Shown here piece by piece: positions 52,899 to 63,354 of a stretch of 64,000 nt of DNA. How positions within the stretch are numbered: position 1 is the first letter of the stretch; each line of letters opens with the position of its first letter. A model generated the notes under the pieces. It worked only from the letters and a program-made list of their open reading frames with translations, had not been told where the DNA came from and did no database searches. Made by a program: the position numbers and the translations under genes. The stretch comes from Ferroplasma sp. (GTDB lineage Archaea > Thermoplasmatota > Thermoplasmata > Thermoplasmatales > Thermoplasmataceae), in contig NZ_CP133597.1 in NCBI RefSeq assembly GCF_031200575.1, forward strand, positions 186,001 to 250,000, written 5' to 3'.

Positions 52899-53948
52899 AT
52901 GATAGAAAATAGAAAGGAAGAACATATTAATATTGCTGAAAATATGAACGTTACATCCGAGCATAATTTCTGGGATGACATAAGGCTGATTCACAGGGCA
53001 TTGCCAGAAGTTGATTATGATTCTATAGATACAGGAATAGATTTTCTGGGAACCCATTTTAATTACCCATTTATGATCTCCTCCATGACCGGAGGGACTG
53101 AAAAGGCAAGAAAAATCAATGCTAACCTTGCAAGGGCGGCAGAGGAGTTTCATATAGGAATGGGTGTGGGAAGCATGAGGGCCGCCATTGAAAAAAAGGA
53201 TATTGCCAGTACATTTTCAGTAATAAACGATTTTAATGTTCCTGCAAAGTTTGCAAATATCGGCGCACCCCAGCTCATAGGCCAGGATAAACCTCCTATT
53301 TCAGATAGGGATATTGAATATATATTCAATTTAATAAATGCAAAATATCTCATAGTGCATTTCAATTTTCTACAGGAGATGGTACAGCCAGAGGGAGACA
53401 GAAATGCAAAGGGAGTGCTATCAAGGTTAAAGGAAATTGCAAAATCATATCCGGTAATTGCCAAGGAAACTGGAAGTGGGTTTTCCAGGGAGGATGCCCT
53501 GGAGCTCAGGGATGCGGGTGTAAAGGCAATAGATGTGGGTGGACTGGGTGGCACTTCCTTCGCTGCTATTGAGTATTACAGGGCAGAAAAAATACAGAAT
53601 AGGGAAAAAATGCACACCGGCAAAACCTTCTGGAACTGGGGGATACCTTCACCTGCCTCTATCAAATTCTGTTCAGTGGGCATTCCGATAATAGGAAGCG
53701 GAGGAATAAGAAATGGAGAGGATATTGTAAAATCAATAATCATGGGTGCGGATATGGGTGCCATGGCCAGGAATTTTTTGAAGGCAGCAGATACATCATA
53801 TGAGGAGTTAAAATTCGAGGTAAACAACATAATAAAGGATATAAAAATTTCAATGTTCCTGTCTGCGGCTAAAAATATTTCCGATTTGAAAAGCAAAAAA
53901 TATATAGTGTTTGATCCATTATATTCGTGGCTTGAGCAGGGTGATTAA
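52899..53948 (+). CDS. fni: Isopentenyl-diphosphate delta-isomerase, type 2
   Basis: FMN-dependent isomerase of IPP and DMAPP. FMISSMTGGTEKARKIN, the VHFNFLQEMVQPEGDRN substrate region, KETGSGFS and IDVGGLGGTSFAAIE and the phosphate-binding GSGGIRNGEDI identify it. Length is 349 residues. Start abuts the ipk stop. The last codons encode Gly-Asp and contain the GGTGAT for the next gene. Confidence 0.96.
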   Translation: MIENRKEEHINIAENMNVTSEHNFWDDIRLIHRALPEVDYDSIDTGIDFLGTHFNYPFMISSMTGGTEKARKINANLARAAEEFHIGMGVGSMRAAIEKKDIASTFSVINDFNVPAKFANIGAPQLIGQDKPPISDRDIEYIFNLINAKYLIVHFNFLQEMVQPEGDRNAKGVLSRLKEIAKSYPVIAKETGSGFSREDALELRDAGVKAIDVGGLGGTSFAAIEYYRAEKIQNREKMHTGKTFWNWGIPSPASIKFCSVGIPIIGSGGIRNGEDIVKSIIMGADMGAMARNFLKAADTSYEELKFEVNNIIKDIKISMFLSAAKNISDLKSKKYIVFDPLYSWLEQGD

Positions 53949-54449
53949 ATGGAAGAAATAAAGACAGAGGCCAGATGCCCGAATTGCAATGAATTCTTAT
54001 TTTACCTTGAGGCAGATAATGATATACCCTATGAGGGAAAAATAACAATACACACATACCTGTGCAGGAATTGCAGTTACAGGAACGTTACAATTGAACG
54101 GCATGACCGTGATTCCCCAAAGATTATCAAATTCAAAATTAAAAATAAGAACGACCTTAAAACCATAGTTTACAGGTCTCCTGATGCCAGTGTACAGATA
54201 CCAGAACTTGATGCGGAGATCTCTCCAGGGATAGCATCCAAGGGTTATATTACAACCGTTGAGGGAATTTTAACCAGCATAAGGGAGAAGCTTACCATAA
54301 TGGGTGATGGAGAGGATGTAAATTATCTGAGGCAGAGAATTGACGGGATTCTCAGCGGTGCTGAGGAAAAGATTACAATAATTATAGACGATGATTCTGG
54401 CAAGAGCAGGATAAATAGCGGCAGGGTTGAAGTAATTTCAAAAGAATGA
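53949..54449 (+). CDS. ZPR1-type zinc finger protein
   Basis: A single-ZPR1-domain protein of 166 residues. The zinc finger CPNCNEFLFYLEADN ... CRNCSYR is at residues 10-40. The beta-rich remainder (KGYITTVEGILTSIRE, LTIMGDGE) matches the ZPR1 fold. Eukaryotic ZPR1 has two copies and works with elongation factor 1A; the archaeal role is not settled. It follows fni with a three-base-stop junction and GGTGAT, making an ipk-fni-zpr1 operon. Confidence 0.85.
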   Translation: MEEIKTEARCPNCNEFLFYLEADNDIPYEGKITIHTYLCRNCSYRNVTIERHDRDSPKIIKFKIKNKNDLKTIVYRSPDASVQIPELDAEISPGIASKGYITTVEGILTSIREKLTIMGDGEDVNYLRQRIDGILSGAEEKITIIIDDDSGKSRINSGRVEVISKE

Positions 54450-54499
54450 CATTTTATTTTTATGGGAAGTTTAATATATAGTTATTCTTATCCATTTTT

Positions 54500-55396
54500 A
54501 TGATTGCAATTACCAACCTCACAAAAACATTCAAAAATTTCAAGGCTGTTAATAACCTCAATATGGAAATTAACAATGGGGAGATCCTTGGCCTTGCGGG
54601 ATTAAACGGAGCAGGGAAAAGCACAACAATCAGGGCTACAGCAGGAATTATTTTCCCGACATCAGGGAAAGTTATAGTTGATGATTTGGACATGGTAAAA
54701 GATAAGGCAAATGCATCAAAACATATAGGGTGGGTACCTGAACTACCTACCTTTCAGCCAGATTCAAGGCCCATACCTCTTCTGAAATACTATGCGGGAT
54801 TTTATGGGATAAAATCAGAAGATGCGGAAAAGGAGATCGTTGAACTTATGAAAAAGTTTGACATATATGCATATCGGGATAAAAAGTTGAAATATTATTC
54901 CCAGGGAATGAAAAAGAGGTTTTCTCTTGTAGCAGCAATGATGGGCAATCCCGATAATTTTCTTTTCGACGAGACCCTTAATGGACTCGATCCCCAGGGT
55001 GTAAGGGAAGTGCGTGATTTTATAATAGAACTCAAAAAACAGGGAAAATCCATCCTGCTTTCTTCACATATACTATCAGAATTGCAGAATGTTGCCGACA
55101 GGATAGCCATAGTGAAGAATGGTACTATAATTAAGGTACTGACAAGAGATAACCTGAAAAATCTAGGAACAACTGGAATAAAAATCCATGTTAAGAATCC
55201 AGACGATAAATTGAATGGGATTCTTGCAAATTTTGGGGATACCGAATCTGATGGGTATTATTATGTGATAAAAAATAATGTAAATACTGACCCTGCTGAA
55301 TTAAACCATGAACTTGTCACGGCAAATTATAAAGTTGATTATATCAGCATGGAAAACGAAACACTTGAAGACTATTTTCTTAATATGGTGAGGTAA
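54500..55396 (+). CDS. ABC transporter ATP-binding protein
   Basis: The ATPase of a two-gene exporter, 298 residues. Walker A GLNGAGKST, signature YSQGMKKRFSL, Walker B NFLFDETLNGLD (with Phe and no Pro, a slight variant), and H-loop SSHIL are present. A TATA-like TTTAATATA at 54473-54481 is about 24 bases before the ATG, so it begins its own transcript. The permease follows with a single intervening base. Confidence 0.92.
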   Translation: MIAITNLTKTFKNFKAVNNLNMEINNGEILGLAGLNGAGKSTTIRATAGIIFPTSGKVIVDDLDMVKDKANASKHIGWVPELPTFQPDSRPIPLLKYYAGFYGIKSEDAEKEIVELMKKFDIYAYRDKKLKYYSQGMKKRFSLVAAMMGNPDNFLFDETLNGLDPQGVREVRDFIIELKKQGKSILLSSHILSELQNVADRIAIVKNGTIIKVLTRDNLKNLGTTGIKIHVKNPDDKLNGILANFGDTESDGYYYVIKNNVNTDPAELNHELVTANYKVDYISMENETLEDYFLNMVR

Positions 55397-55397
55397 A

Positions 55398-56876
55398 ATG
55401 AACGGTTTTTTATACGATATTAAAAGAACTTTGAGTGGCAAATTTACCATTATACTAATTGTTCTTCTGGTTCTTATTACAGTTGCAACTGCCTATGGTG
55501 CAGGTATTTCCTCTGACACTGCTGCACCTGCACAGACCGATCTGGTTTTGCCATATGTAAATGATACAGGCGGGGTCATACATGTAAGTGATTATGTTAT
55601 AAACGGATATGGCCAGCCTGTCAGTGGTTTAAGCATTACATCCTCTATTGGAAATGCTTCCATAAATACTATAGAAAATTACACAGGAAGCTCAAATGAT
55701 CATGGATACCTGAATTTTACGGTACATTCAAATGCCTCCAATTTTTATTATATTTACACTGATAAATATACAAATGGAAATCCGGCAGCGTATCATAATA
55801 ATGAAATAGGTTATTATAATGGTAAAATGGGTCAGTCCGATAGTTATTCTACAATAGATCCATGTTACAGTACATATTTTAATTATTCCTTTGAACCCAT
55901 ATACGCTGTAATTTTAAAGGATAAAGCAAACCCTTCACAGATAAGCACAATGGTTTACGTGCCCTATATTAATTCCTCTATAAACAACCAACCCCTATCC
56001 ATTTCCTATAATATATCAACAGCATCTGCGGGAGTTAATGCTAATAATGCTGGTAGCGGGAATGTCACTGAAATGACACATCCAGGAGTGCTTATCATTA
56101 CACCGTCTTTGACCACAAAAGATCTGGATAAAAATGTAAATTTCTTTATAAACAATAAAACAGAACAGGTTGTACCGACCGTGTCTTACATATACACGTA
56201 TATTAAACCAGGAGTTGCATTGCAGAATGAGTTAGCCATATACTTTGGCATACTATTAATTCCAATTATGAGCATATTCTCGGCTTACTTTTATTATAGT
56301 AAGGATAAGACTTCAGGCGTGCTTGAATCTATAATAGCCAGGCCCATTACAAAGGGAAAATTGATGATATCCAGATTTACCGGAAATTCTGTAAGTTTCC
56401 TTGTGGGACTTCTAATATCCTTCGGACTTGCCGATGTTATACTGAAGCACTATACAGGTGTGTATATATCCCCAGGTACCTTTGCAACAATGCTAATTGG
56501 ATATCTTGTCGAGGCAATAGGTTTTGCAGGATTAATGTATTTAATAACACAATTTGAGAAAACGCAGGGGCAAATACTGGGCACTGGTATTGGTTTGTTA
56601 TTCATTCTCGGTTTTATGTGGACAACGTTATCAGAGGCATTATTGTTCTTATTACATATACAATCAATCACGCATCTTTTGAAAAATCTTCTGATACTGG
56701 ATTCAATTTCACCTTCCTACTATCCTGATATCATAGCAGATTATCACCTGGGTGTATATAGTGGTTTGAGTGCCTCCAGTGTCGGAATAAATATTTACTC
56801 TGTGGTCCTAATAGGACTTGCATGGGTACTGATACCATCACTCCTCGCCCTTTACTTTGCAGGGAAGCGTGATTGA
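55398..56876 (+). CDS. ABC permease with large external domain
   Basis: A 492-residue membrane protein. One N-terminal helix (residues about 12-31) is followed by an external region of about 230 residues and then five to six helices. The external part is rich in N-glycosylation sequons (ten or so, for example NDT, NAS, NYT, NFT, NYS, NIS, NVT). The helix portion resembles ABC-2/NatB permeases. The adjacent ATPase gene and the one-base gap show they act together. Likely exporter; substrate unknown. The heavy glycosylation fits exposure to very acidic medium. Confidence 0.82.
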   Translation: MNGFLYDIKRTLSGKFTIILIVLLVLITVATAYGAGISSDTAAPAQTDLVLPYVNDTGGVIHVSDYVINGYGQPVSGLSITSSIGNASINTIENYTGSSNDHGYLNFTVHSNASNFYYIYTDKYTNGNPAAYHNNEIGYYNGKMGQSDSYSTIDPCYSTYFNYSFEPIYAVILKDKANPSQISTMVYVPYINSSINNQPLSISYNISTASAGVNANNAGSGNVTEMTHPGVLIITPSLTTKDLDKNVNFFINNKTEQVVPTVSYIYTYIKPGVALQNELAIYFGILLIPIMSIFSAYFYYSKDKTSGVLESIIARPITKGKLMISRFTGNSVSFLVGLLISFGLADVILKHYTGVYISPGTFATMLIGYLVEAIGFAGLMYLITQFEKTQGQILGTGIGLLFILGFMWTTLSEALLFLLHIQSITHLLKNLLILDSISPSYYPDIIADYHLGVYSGLSASSVGINIYSVVLIGLAWVLIPSLLALYFAGKRD

Positions 56877-56980
56877 ATTTATTTTACTTTATAATTTTTG
56901 TAACAACATTAAATTTTTATAAATGTTTTAGCAATAAATAATTTTAAATAAGTTATTTCAATCAGGAAATAAGGATATTT

Positions 56981-57208
56981 ATGATAACTGACGCAGATGC
57001 TATTTTGGCTTTAGCCGCTTCTATTGCCATCGCCGGTGGATTGATAGGGACGGGTATGGCACAGCAGGGTATTGGGGCAGCTGGTATGGGTATAATAGCC
57101 GAGAAACCTGAAAAATTTGGACAGGTTCTGTTCTTCTTTGTTATACCGGAAACGCTATGGATTATAGGTTTTGTTCTGGGAATTATATTACTGCTTCATG
57201 TAATATGA
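56981..57208 (+). CDS. atpK: A-type ATP synthase proteolipid subunit K (c)
   Basis: Rotor-ring subunit of 75 residues with two helices, residues about 10-32 and 47-72. The loop GIIAEKPEKFG joins them and the ion-binding carboxylate is the Glu in FVIPETLW. Glycine-rich helix 1 (GGLIGTGMAQQG) is typical. One carboxylate per hairpin suits proton translocation. It opens the ATP synthase operon; TTTTAAATAAG at about 56942 is the likely promoter, with a leader of about ten bases. Confidence 0.92.
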   Translation: MITDADAILALAASIAIAGGLIGTGMAQQGIGAAGMGIIAEKPEKFGQVLFFFVIPETLWIIGFVLGIILLLHVI

Positions 57209-57220
57209 AAATGGATTTTT

Positions 57221-57790
57221 ATGTCTCTTGAAAATATTTTAAATGAAATAGAAAGCTCTACTGAAACGGAATTAAAGCAGATTAGGGATGAGTATACAGA
57301 AAAGATGACAAGTATTACCATGGCCTGCAATGATAAACTCTCGAGAATAAAACAGGATTACACAGTAAAATCAGAGAACGACATAAAAAACATTATAAGG
57401 CAATCTGAGGATTCGATAAAACTCCAGTCAAAGAAAATTATTGATGACAGAAAGAAAGAGATCCTTAATAACACCATGCAGCGATTAAAATCCTATGTTG
57501 TATCTCTGAATAAATCCTCCAACTATCCGGAACTTCTGAAAGCCATGTTAATCGAATCTGAAAAGGAACTTGGAAAAAAATTCACAGTTTACTGCTCAGA
57601 AAACGATAAAGATAAACTGGAAAGCCTTAAGTTTTCAGACTCGGTAAAATTTGAAGTAGATAAAACTATCAAATCAGGAATATTATCTAGAAGTGAGGAT
57701 GGGAAAAAAGAAGCAGACATGAGATTAACCAGCATATTTGATTCCATTTCATATGACATAGAAACATACCTCTATGAGAATATAAAATAG
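57221..57790 (+). CDS. atpE: A-type ATP synthase subunit E
   Basis: Peripheral-stalk subunit of 189 residues. A long charged N-terminal helix (residues about 1-110, KIIDDRKKEIL and similar) pairs with subunit H in a right-handed coiled coil; the C-terminal globular domain contacts the head. It begins 12 bases after atpK. The last base of its stop is the first of the atpC GTG. Confidence 0.9.
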   Translation: MSLENILNEIESSTETELKQIRDEYTEKMTSITMACNDKLSRIKQDYTVKSENDIKNIIRQSEDSIKLQSKKIIDDRKKEILNNTMQRLKSYVVSLNKSSNYPELLKAMLIESEKELGKKFTVYCSENDKDKLESLKFSDSVKFEVDKTIKSGILSRSEDGKKEADMRLTSIFDSISYDIETYLYENIK

Positions 57791-58851
57791 TGGTGATTCT
57801 TATAAACACTACATATTCAGGAAGTTATGGGAGGCTAAAAGTTCATTTTGGTGACTATCTTAGTGATGAGTTTGTAAAATCACTGCTGGAACTTGATATA
57901 AAGGATATAAGATTAAAACTATATGAAAAAAGCTACCGAGAGGATATTGATAAGGCTACGTCTTTAAGTGATGACGACACCCAGATAATTTTAACTGCAA
58001 TAAACCGGCATGTGGTAAAAAATTCCAAGCTTGCATTATTTGCCATTCCACCGTCTATGAAATCCTTTATGAAAACATATGTCTCCAAATGGGATATAGA
58101 AACCATAAAGGCAATTATAACCTCAAAGATAATACATCATGAGATAAAGCCCGGTGATGGTTTTATAATGAGCTTTAGGGACATCCCAATGGGAATATTT
58201 GCAGGCAATCTAACCAGTGATGATTTCAGGGTATTGCTGGAGAAAAATGATGTGGACTCGGTGATTAATTATCTATTAAATTTTGGTTATAACTATCTTT
58301 TAAAGGATCTTGAAGAATATAAAAAGACTGGAGATACATCAATGCTGCTTTCTTCTATGGATTTCAGGTATTATAATGATTTAATTGAAAGGGCATTGTT
58401 CTATAACGGAGACGAGGGGCAGATCATAAAATACATTAAAAGCGTAATTGACTTAAAAAATATAATGACACTTGCCAAGGCACTTGAGCTGAAGGTAGAT
58501 TATGAAAAGATAGAAAAGAGCATTATAGAAAATGGCAATTATTCCAAGCAGGCACTTGCTGATATTTTCCGGTCTGGTGATGTTGTTGAACTGCTTTCTG
58601 TATTCAAGAATTTTAACATAAGTGAATCAATTGATTATTATAGGGAAAATAGAAATTTGAGTTTCTTTGAGGCTTCAATGAGAAATGCACTGTATCAGCA
58701 GTACGTTCCTGTGATGCTTAGCGACACAGCCTCCCAGTATATATTTGCATATATCCTGGCGGCAGAGAGGGAAAGGGACAATCTAAGAGCAATTGTAATT
58801 GGCAAGTCATATAATCTTGATAGTAATATAATAGAGAGGATGCTGATATAA
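57790..58851 (+). CDS. atpC: A-type ATP synthase subunit C
   Basis: Central-shaft funnel subunit (d-type) of 353 residues that connects the rotor ring to subunits D and F. Three helical-bundle repeats are implied by its length and composition. It starts at GTG; two GTG codons are adjacent (57790, 57793). Sequence similarity in this family is low, so the identity rests on size, helical content and position between E and F. Confidence 0.88.
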   Translation: MVILINTTYSGSYGRLKVHFGDYLSDEFVKSLLELDIKDIRLKLYEKSYREDIDKATSLSDDDTQIILTAINRHVVKNSKLALFAIPPSMKSFMKTYVSKWDIETIKAIITSKIIHHEIKPGDGFIMSFRDIPMGIFAGNLTSDDFRVLLEKNDVDSVINYLLNFGYNYLLKDLEEYKKTGDTSMLLSSMDFRYYNDLIERALFYNGDEGQIIKYIKSVIDLKNIMTLAKALELKVDYEKIEKSIIENGNYSKQALADIFRSGDVVELLSVFKNFNISESIDYYRENRNLSFFEASMRNALYQQYVPVMLSDTASQYIFAYILAAERERDNLRAIVIGKSYNLDSNIIERMLI

Positions 58852-59160
58852 ATGTCCAGTCTTTGCATTATCGGAGAAAAAGAACTAATTACGGGGTTCA
58901 AGCTTGTTGGGGTTAATGATACCTTCATAGCAGACCCTGCAGATGGGACTAAATTGCTCAGGGAATTATATAAATCTAAAAAATATAATGTAATATTAGC
59001 ATCACAGTCCTTCCAGAAAAATTTAAAGGTTGATGAAATAAATGAGTATGCTGGTTCAATGGACCCACTTGTAATATTTATTCCTATCCCGGGAATTAAA
59101 GAGGAAGAATCGGTATATGACCTTGCAAAAAGGATATTGGGAATTGATATTGGTGATTGA
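58852..59160 (+). CDS. atpF: A-type ATP synthase subunit F
   Basis: Small Rossmann-like stalk subunit of 102 residues. The sequence LCIIGEKELITGFKLVGV is the family N-terminus, and VIFIPIPGIKEE the central one. It abuts atpC, and its last codons (Gly-Asp-stop) contain the GGTGAT used by atpA. Confidence 0.93.
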   Translation: MSSLCIIGEKELITGFKLVGVNDTFIADPADGTKLLRELYKSKKYNVILASQSFQKNLKVDEINEYAGSMDPLVIFIPIPGIKEEESVYDLAKRILGIDIGD

Positions 59161-60930
59161 ATGAAAAATAATGGAAAAATATACAGTATATCCGGCCCTG
59201 TTGTGACAGCGACAGATCTTGATGGAAAGATGTTTGATGTGGTGCGTGTGGGTAATCTGGGCCTTGTTGGCGAGGTAATAAAGATAGTTGGAAACAGATT
59301 TACCATTCAGGTATATGAGGATACCAGTGGGCTTAAGCCAGGGGAACCGGTAATATCTACAGGCAAGCCACTATCCGTTGAACTCGGCCCTGGACTTTTG
59401 AAATCCATCTATGATGGGATACAGAGACCCCTGGATATTATACAGTCAGAAACAGGTGACTTCATAGTTAGAGGCGCAAGTGCCCCTCCACTGGATGAGA
59501 AAAAGGAGTGGGATTTTCAGCCCGTTTTGAAAGAGGGTGATGAGGTTGAAGAAGGTTATATACTTGGCACAGTGAAGGAAACCGATATAATTACCCACAA
59601 AATAATGGTCCCATACAAAGTTAATGGTGTGATAAAATCTATTAAGGCTGGAAAATTCAGGGTATCAGATACGGTATGTACAATTCAGTCAGAAAATAAG
59701 GTCGTGGAGGTAAAGTTAAAGCAGATATGGCCAGTAAGGCAGGCGAGAAAGGTTTTCCTGAAATTCGCACCTGAAATCCCACTTATCACAGGACAGAGGG
59801 TAATAGACTCATTTTTCCCTGTGGCAAAGGGAGGAACAGTGGCAGTACCAGGTCCTTTCGGGTCTGGAAAGACAGTAATTCAGCATCAGCTCTCAAAATG
59901 GTCCGATGCAGATATAACAGTTTATGTAGGATGTGGTGAGAGAGGCAATGAAATGACAGAGATACTTACAACATTTCCTGAATTGCAGGACCCGAAAAGC
60001 GGTAAGCCCCTGATGGAAAAAACAATTTTAATAGCAAATACCTCTAATATGCCCGTAGCAGCCAGAGAGGCTAGTATTTATACAGGAGTTACCATAGCAG
60101 AATATTACAGAGATATGGGTTACGATGTGGCCCTCATGGCGGATTCAACAAGCAGATGGGCAGAGGCCTTAAGGGAAATATCTGGAAGGCTTGAGGAAAT
60201 GCCAGGAGAGGAGGGTTACCCAGCATATCTTGGCAGAAGAATATCTGAATTCTATGAAAGATCCGGGAATGCCCAGATAATTCCGCAGGATAAAAGAACA
60301 GGGTCAATCACCCTAATAGGTGCTGTTTCACCACCAGGTGGTGACCTGTCTGATCCGGTTGTTCAGAATACATTAAGGGTTACACGTGTGTTCTGGGCAC
60401 TGGACTCTTCTCTTGCCTCAAGAAGGCATTTCCCATCTATCAACTGGCTCAACAGTTACTCGCTTTACCTTGATTCCCTTTCCGGCTGGTTTAAATCAAA
60501 TATAAATCCGGAATGGCCACAGATGCATGCACTGATGATGGGCATACTTCAGAAAGAATCGGAATTGCAGGAGATAGTCCAGCTCGTAGGATATGACTCA
60601 CTTCCGGAAAAGCAGAAGAACGTTCTGGATATTGCCAAGATTATCAGAGAGGATTTTCTGCAGCAGAATGCTTTTGATGATACAGATACATACTGTTCAA
60701 TAAATAAGCAGTATGAAATGCTGATGATTATTAAAACACTGAATGAAATGCAGGAAAAATCCATAGATGCTGGATTAAAAGTCACACAGACAGCAACATT
60801 GCCGGTTAGAATGAAAATATCAAGAATGAAAGAAATCAAGGAAGAAGATTTTAATAAGTTTTACAATGATGTTATAAAGGAAATAAATAATGAATATAAC
60901 AATATAATGGAGAGTGTTGAAAGTGTCTGA
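59161..60930 (+). CDS. atpA: A-type ATP synthase catalytic subunit A
   Basis: Catalytic subunit of 589 residues. P-loop GPFGSGKTV, the bulge (non-homologous) region of about 80 residues typical of A/V-type catalytic subunits before it, and [29 protein letters not shown] after it. It begins directly after the atpF stop with GGTGAT at 59152-59157. It makes ATP from the large inward proton gradient expected for an acidophile. Confidence 0.97.
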   Translation: MKNNGKIYSISGPVVTATDLDGKMFDVVRVGNLGLVGEVIKIVGNRFTIQVYEDTSGLKPGEPVISTGKPLSVELGPGLLKSIYDGIQRPLDIIQSETGDFIVRGASAPPLDEKKEWDFQPVLKEGDEVEEGYILGTVKETDIITHKIMVPYKVNGVIKSIKAGKFRVSDTVCTIQSENKVVEVKLKQIWPVRQARKVFLKFAPEIPLITGQRVIDSFFPVAKGGTVAVPGPFGSGKTVIQHQLSKWSDADITVYVGCGERGNEMTEILTTFPELQDPKSGKPLMEKTILIANTSNMPVAAREASIYTGVTIAEYYRDMGYDVALMADSTSRWAEALREISGRLEEMPGEEGYPAYLGRRISEFYERSGNAQIIPQDKRTGSITLIGAVSPPGGDLSDPVVQNTLRVTRVFWALDSSLASRRHFPSINWLNSYSLYLDSLSGWFKSNINPEWPQMHALMMGILQKESELQEIVQLVGYDSLPEKQKNVLDIAKIIREDFLQQNAFDDTDTYCSINKQYEMLMIIKTLNEMQEKSIDAGLKVTQTATLPVRMKISRMKEIKEEDFNKFYNDVIKEINNEYNNIMESVESV

Positions 60931-62299
60931 TATTATATATAAATCCATTTCACAAATTAACGGTCCGCTTCTATTTGTGGACAATGTAAAAAATGCCTCA
61001 TACAACGAGATTGTAAATGTCATACTTGATAATGGTGAAAGGGTGAAAGGGCAGGTCCTGGAGACAAGAAACGGTATTGCGGTTGTACAGGTTTACGGAT
61101 CAACAACCAGTATGAGCCCGGACAGCACAGGGGTGTCTTTTACAGGGGACACATTCAAACTTCCTGTATCAGATGACATGCTTGGGAGGATATTCAATGG
61201 ATTCGGTGAACCTATAGATAAGGGGCCAAAAATTTATTCAAGGGAGAAGGTAGATATAACTGGAGCAGCAATAAATCCATATTCCAGGGAAGAACCCAGT
61301 GAATTCATAGAAACAGGTATATCTACAATAGATGGGATGAATACTCTGGTCATGGGCCAGAAACTGCCAATATTTTCAGGTGCAGGGTTATCCCACAACA
61401 GGCTTGCAACGCAGATTGCAAGACAGGCTAAAACATTGAACGGAAATGAAAAATTTGGTGTTGTATTCGGTGCAATAGGGATAACAAGCGAGGAGGCCAA
61501 TTACTTCATGAAACAGTTCGAAAATTCTGGGGCTCTATCAGAATCTGTAATATTTCTAAATCTGGCATCCGATCCATCCATGGACAGAATTATCCTTCCA
61601 AGGGTTGCATTGACAACTGCCGAATATATGGCATATGAAAAGGATATGAATATGCTGGTCATACTTACAGATATGACCAATTACTGCGAGGCTTTAAGGG
61701 AAATATCCTCATCAAGGGAGGAAATACCCGGAAGAAGGGGATATCCTGGGTACATGTATACTGATCTCAGCACAATATATGAAAGGGCAGGAAAGATAAA
61801 GGGAAGAAAGGGTTCCATAACACAGATACCAATACTTACAATGCCGGGAGATGATATAACAAATCCGGTGCCTGATCTAACAGGTTATATAACAGAAGGT
61901 CAAATCACGCTTTCAAGAGATCTTAACAGGAAAAATATATACCCGGAGGTGGATGTTCTTTCTTCACTTTCAAGGCTAATGAATCAGGGAATAGGTGCAG
62001 ACCACACCAGAGAAGATCATAGAGGCCTCGCAGATCAGCTCTATGCATCATATGCAAAGGGAAAGGATGCCAGGGCGCTGAGCGAGATTGTGGGGGAAGA
62101 AGCATTGAGCGATTCGGATAAAAAATACCTTCAATTTGCTGAAGATTTTGAGAACAAATATGTGAATCAGGAAAATACAGACAGGTCAATTACAGAGACA
62201 CTAAACCTTGGATGGGATATGCTTTCAATACTTCCAAAGGAGGAAATGAAAAAGGTAAAATCCGCTCATATACAGAAATATGGAAAGTGGGAGAACTAA
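60923..62299 (+). CDS. atpB: A-type ATP synthase non-catalytic subunit B
   Basis: Head subunit of about 458 residues alternating with [10 protein letters not shown] takes the place of the P-loop, as expected for a non-catalytic B, and [19 protein letters not shown] is the family signature. The GTG at 60923 gives an eight-base overlap with atpA and an N-terminus of the expected length; the GTG at 60914 is in frame too. The stop shares one base with the atpD start. Confidence 0.96.
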   Translation: MSDIIYKSISQINGPLLFVDNVKNASYNEIVNVILDNGERVKGQVLETRNGIAVVQVYGSTTSMSPDSTGVSFTGDTFKLPVSDDMLGRIFNGFGEPIDKGPKIYSREKVDITGAAINPYSREEPSEFIETGISTIDGMNTLVMGQKLPIFSGAGLSHNRLATQIARQAKTLNGNEKFGVVFGAIGITSEEANYFMKQFENSGALSESVIFLNLASDPSMDRIILPRVALTTAEYMAYEKDMNMLVILTDMTNYCEALREISSSREEIPGRRGYPGYMYTDLSTIYERAGKIKGRKGSITQIPILTMPGDDITNPVPDLTGYITEGQITLSRDLNRKNIYPEVDVLSSLSRLMNQGIGADHTREDHRGLADQLYASYAKGKDARALSEIVGEEALSDSDKKYLQFAEDFENKYVNQENTDRSITETLNLGWDMLSILPKEEMKKVKSAHIQKYGKWEN

Positions 62300-62931
62300 T
62301 GGCAAATAACATCAGATTGACCAGGATTGAATTAATAAATACGAAAAAAAGGGTAAAGGTAGCTTCTAGAGGACTTGAACTTCTTAAAATGAAAAGGCAA
62401 TCCCTGGTTATGGAATTTTTCAAAATAAGCAATGAAATAAAGGGCCTTAAGGAAAATATCAAGAATGATATAAAAAATGGTTTAAATGCTATTAGAATGG
62501 CTGAGGTTATTGATGGCACACTGGAAATTGAGAGGATATCATACATGTTCTCCTCACCGGAAATAAAAATAGGTGGAAAGAACATTATGGGTGTAAAAAT
62601 TCCAGAAATGTCAGCAGAAATTGGAAAAAAAATAATGGACAGCCAGTATATGGCTACTTCTGTTCCCGCATCCATATATGATGCAATGATTATTTTCGAC
62701 AGAATATTCAATGAACTTTTGGTAGTTGCACAGAAAGAATCATCCATGAGGAAACTGCTGAATGAAATAGACAAAACAAACAGGAGGTCCAATGCCATTG
62801 AAAATATTATGATACCAAGATTCCGTTCAAATCTAAAAATAATAAGGGAACATCTTGATGAGATGGAAAGGGATTCGTTTTCAACACTTAAATTTGTGAA
62901 AAACCATGTGGTGGCAGGGCAGGATGAATAA
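62299..62931 (+). CDS. atpD: A-type ATP synthase subunit D
   Basis: Central axle subunit of 210 residues. The N-terminal helix IRLTRIELINTKKRVKVASRGLELLKMKR and the C-terminal helix RRSNAIENIMIPRFRSNLKII form the coiled-coil axle of the family. The start is the ATG at 62299, sharing one base with the atpB stop; the frame is open upstream inside atpB. Its stop overlaps the next, tiny ORF by eight bases. Confidence 0.95.
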   Translation: MANNIRLTRIELINTKKRVKVASRGLELLKMKRQSLVMEFFKISNEIKGLKENIKNDIKNGLNAIRMAEVIDGTLEIERISYMFSSPEIKIGGKNIMGVKIPEMSAEIGKKIMDSQYMATSVPASIYDAMIIFDRIFNELLVVAQKESSMRKLLNEIDKTNRRSNAIENIMIPRFRSNLKIIREHLDEMERDSFSTLKFVKNHVVAGQDE

Positions 62932-63031
62932 TATAGATAAATTTAAAAAAATTAGGAAAATCATGCTTATGGTTAATATAACAATGGCAATAGTATTTAT
63001 TGCCATAATTATTATGGTGATATATAAATGA
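62924..63031 (+). CDS. 35-residue single-helix membrane protein inside the ATP synthase operon
   Basis: Sequence read directly: a positively charged N-terminus (DKFKKIRK) followed by one membrane helix with VNITMAIVFIAIIIMVI and a short YK tail. Its ATG overlaps the atpD stop by eight bases and its stop overlaps the atpH ATG by four, so it is coupled on both sides, just as true operon genes are here. Methanosarcina operons have a small extra gene (ahaG) after D; this could be an analogue, but the sequence does not allow a match. It is likely to be real; its function is unknown. Confidence 0.7.
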   Translation: MNNIDKFKKIRKIMLMVNITMAIVFIAIIIMVIYK

Positions 63032-63354
63032 CTGAGATAGATGAGTTAAAGGTAATCAGGGACAGGGAAAATGCCAAAAAGAAAGCTATTCAGGATTTAA
63101 AAAATGAAATGGAGAAACAGCTGGCAGAGAAGATTGCAGAGTGCAATGAAAAATCTAAAAATGTTGAAAATCAGATTATAAATGATTACAATAAGGGCCT
63201 TGAAGAAATAAAGGAGGCAGAAAATAAAAAAATGATAGATGCACTTGATACACAGAAAGCGAGGGCCCAGGTTATGAAGATAGACCTGAAGGAACGTGAA
63301 ATGGAAGAAATGGTATACGAAACAATATTAAAATATATCAAAAAAAGTGATTGA
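63028..63354 (+). CDS. atpH: A-type ATP synthase subunit H
   Basis: Peripheral-stalk helix protein of 108 residues, almost entirely charged coiled coil (RENAKKKAIQDLKNEMEKQL and so on). It pairs with E. GGTGAT at 63016-63021 precedes the ATG, within the small ORF. It is located here after D, not at the front as in most archaea. Confidence 0.85.
   Translation: MTEIDELKVIRDRENAKKKAIQDLKNEMEKQLAEKIAECNEKSKNVENQIINDYNKGLEEIKEAENKKMIDALDTQKARAQVMKIDLKEREMEEMVYETILKYIKKSD

Noticed and set aside
62212-62298. N-terminal extension of ATP synthase subunit D into atpB
   Set aside because: It lies entirely inside the atpB coding region; the ATG at 62299 shares one base with the atpB stop and gives the normal subunit length.
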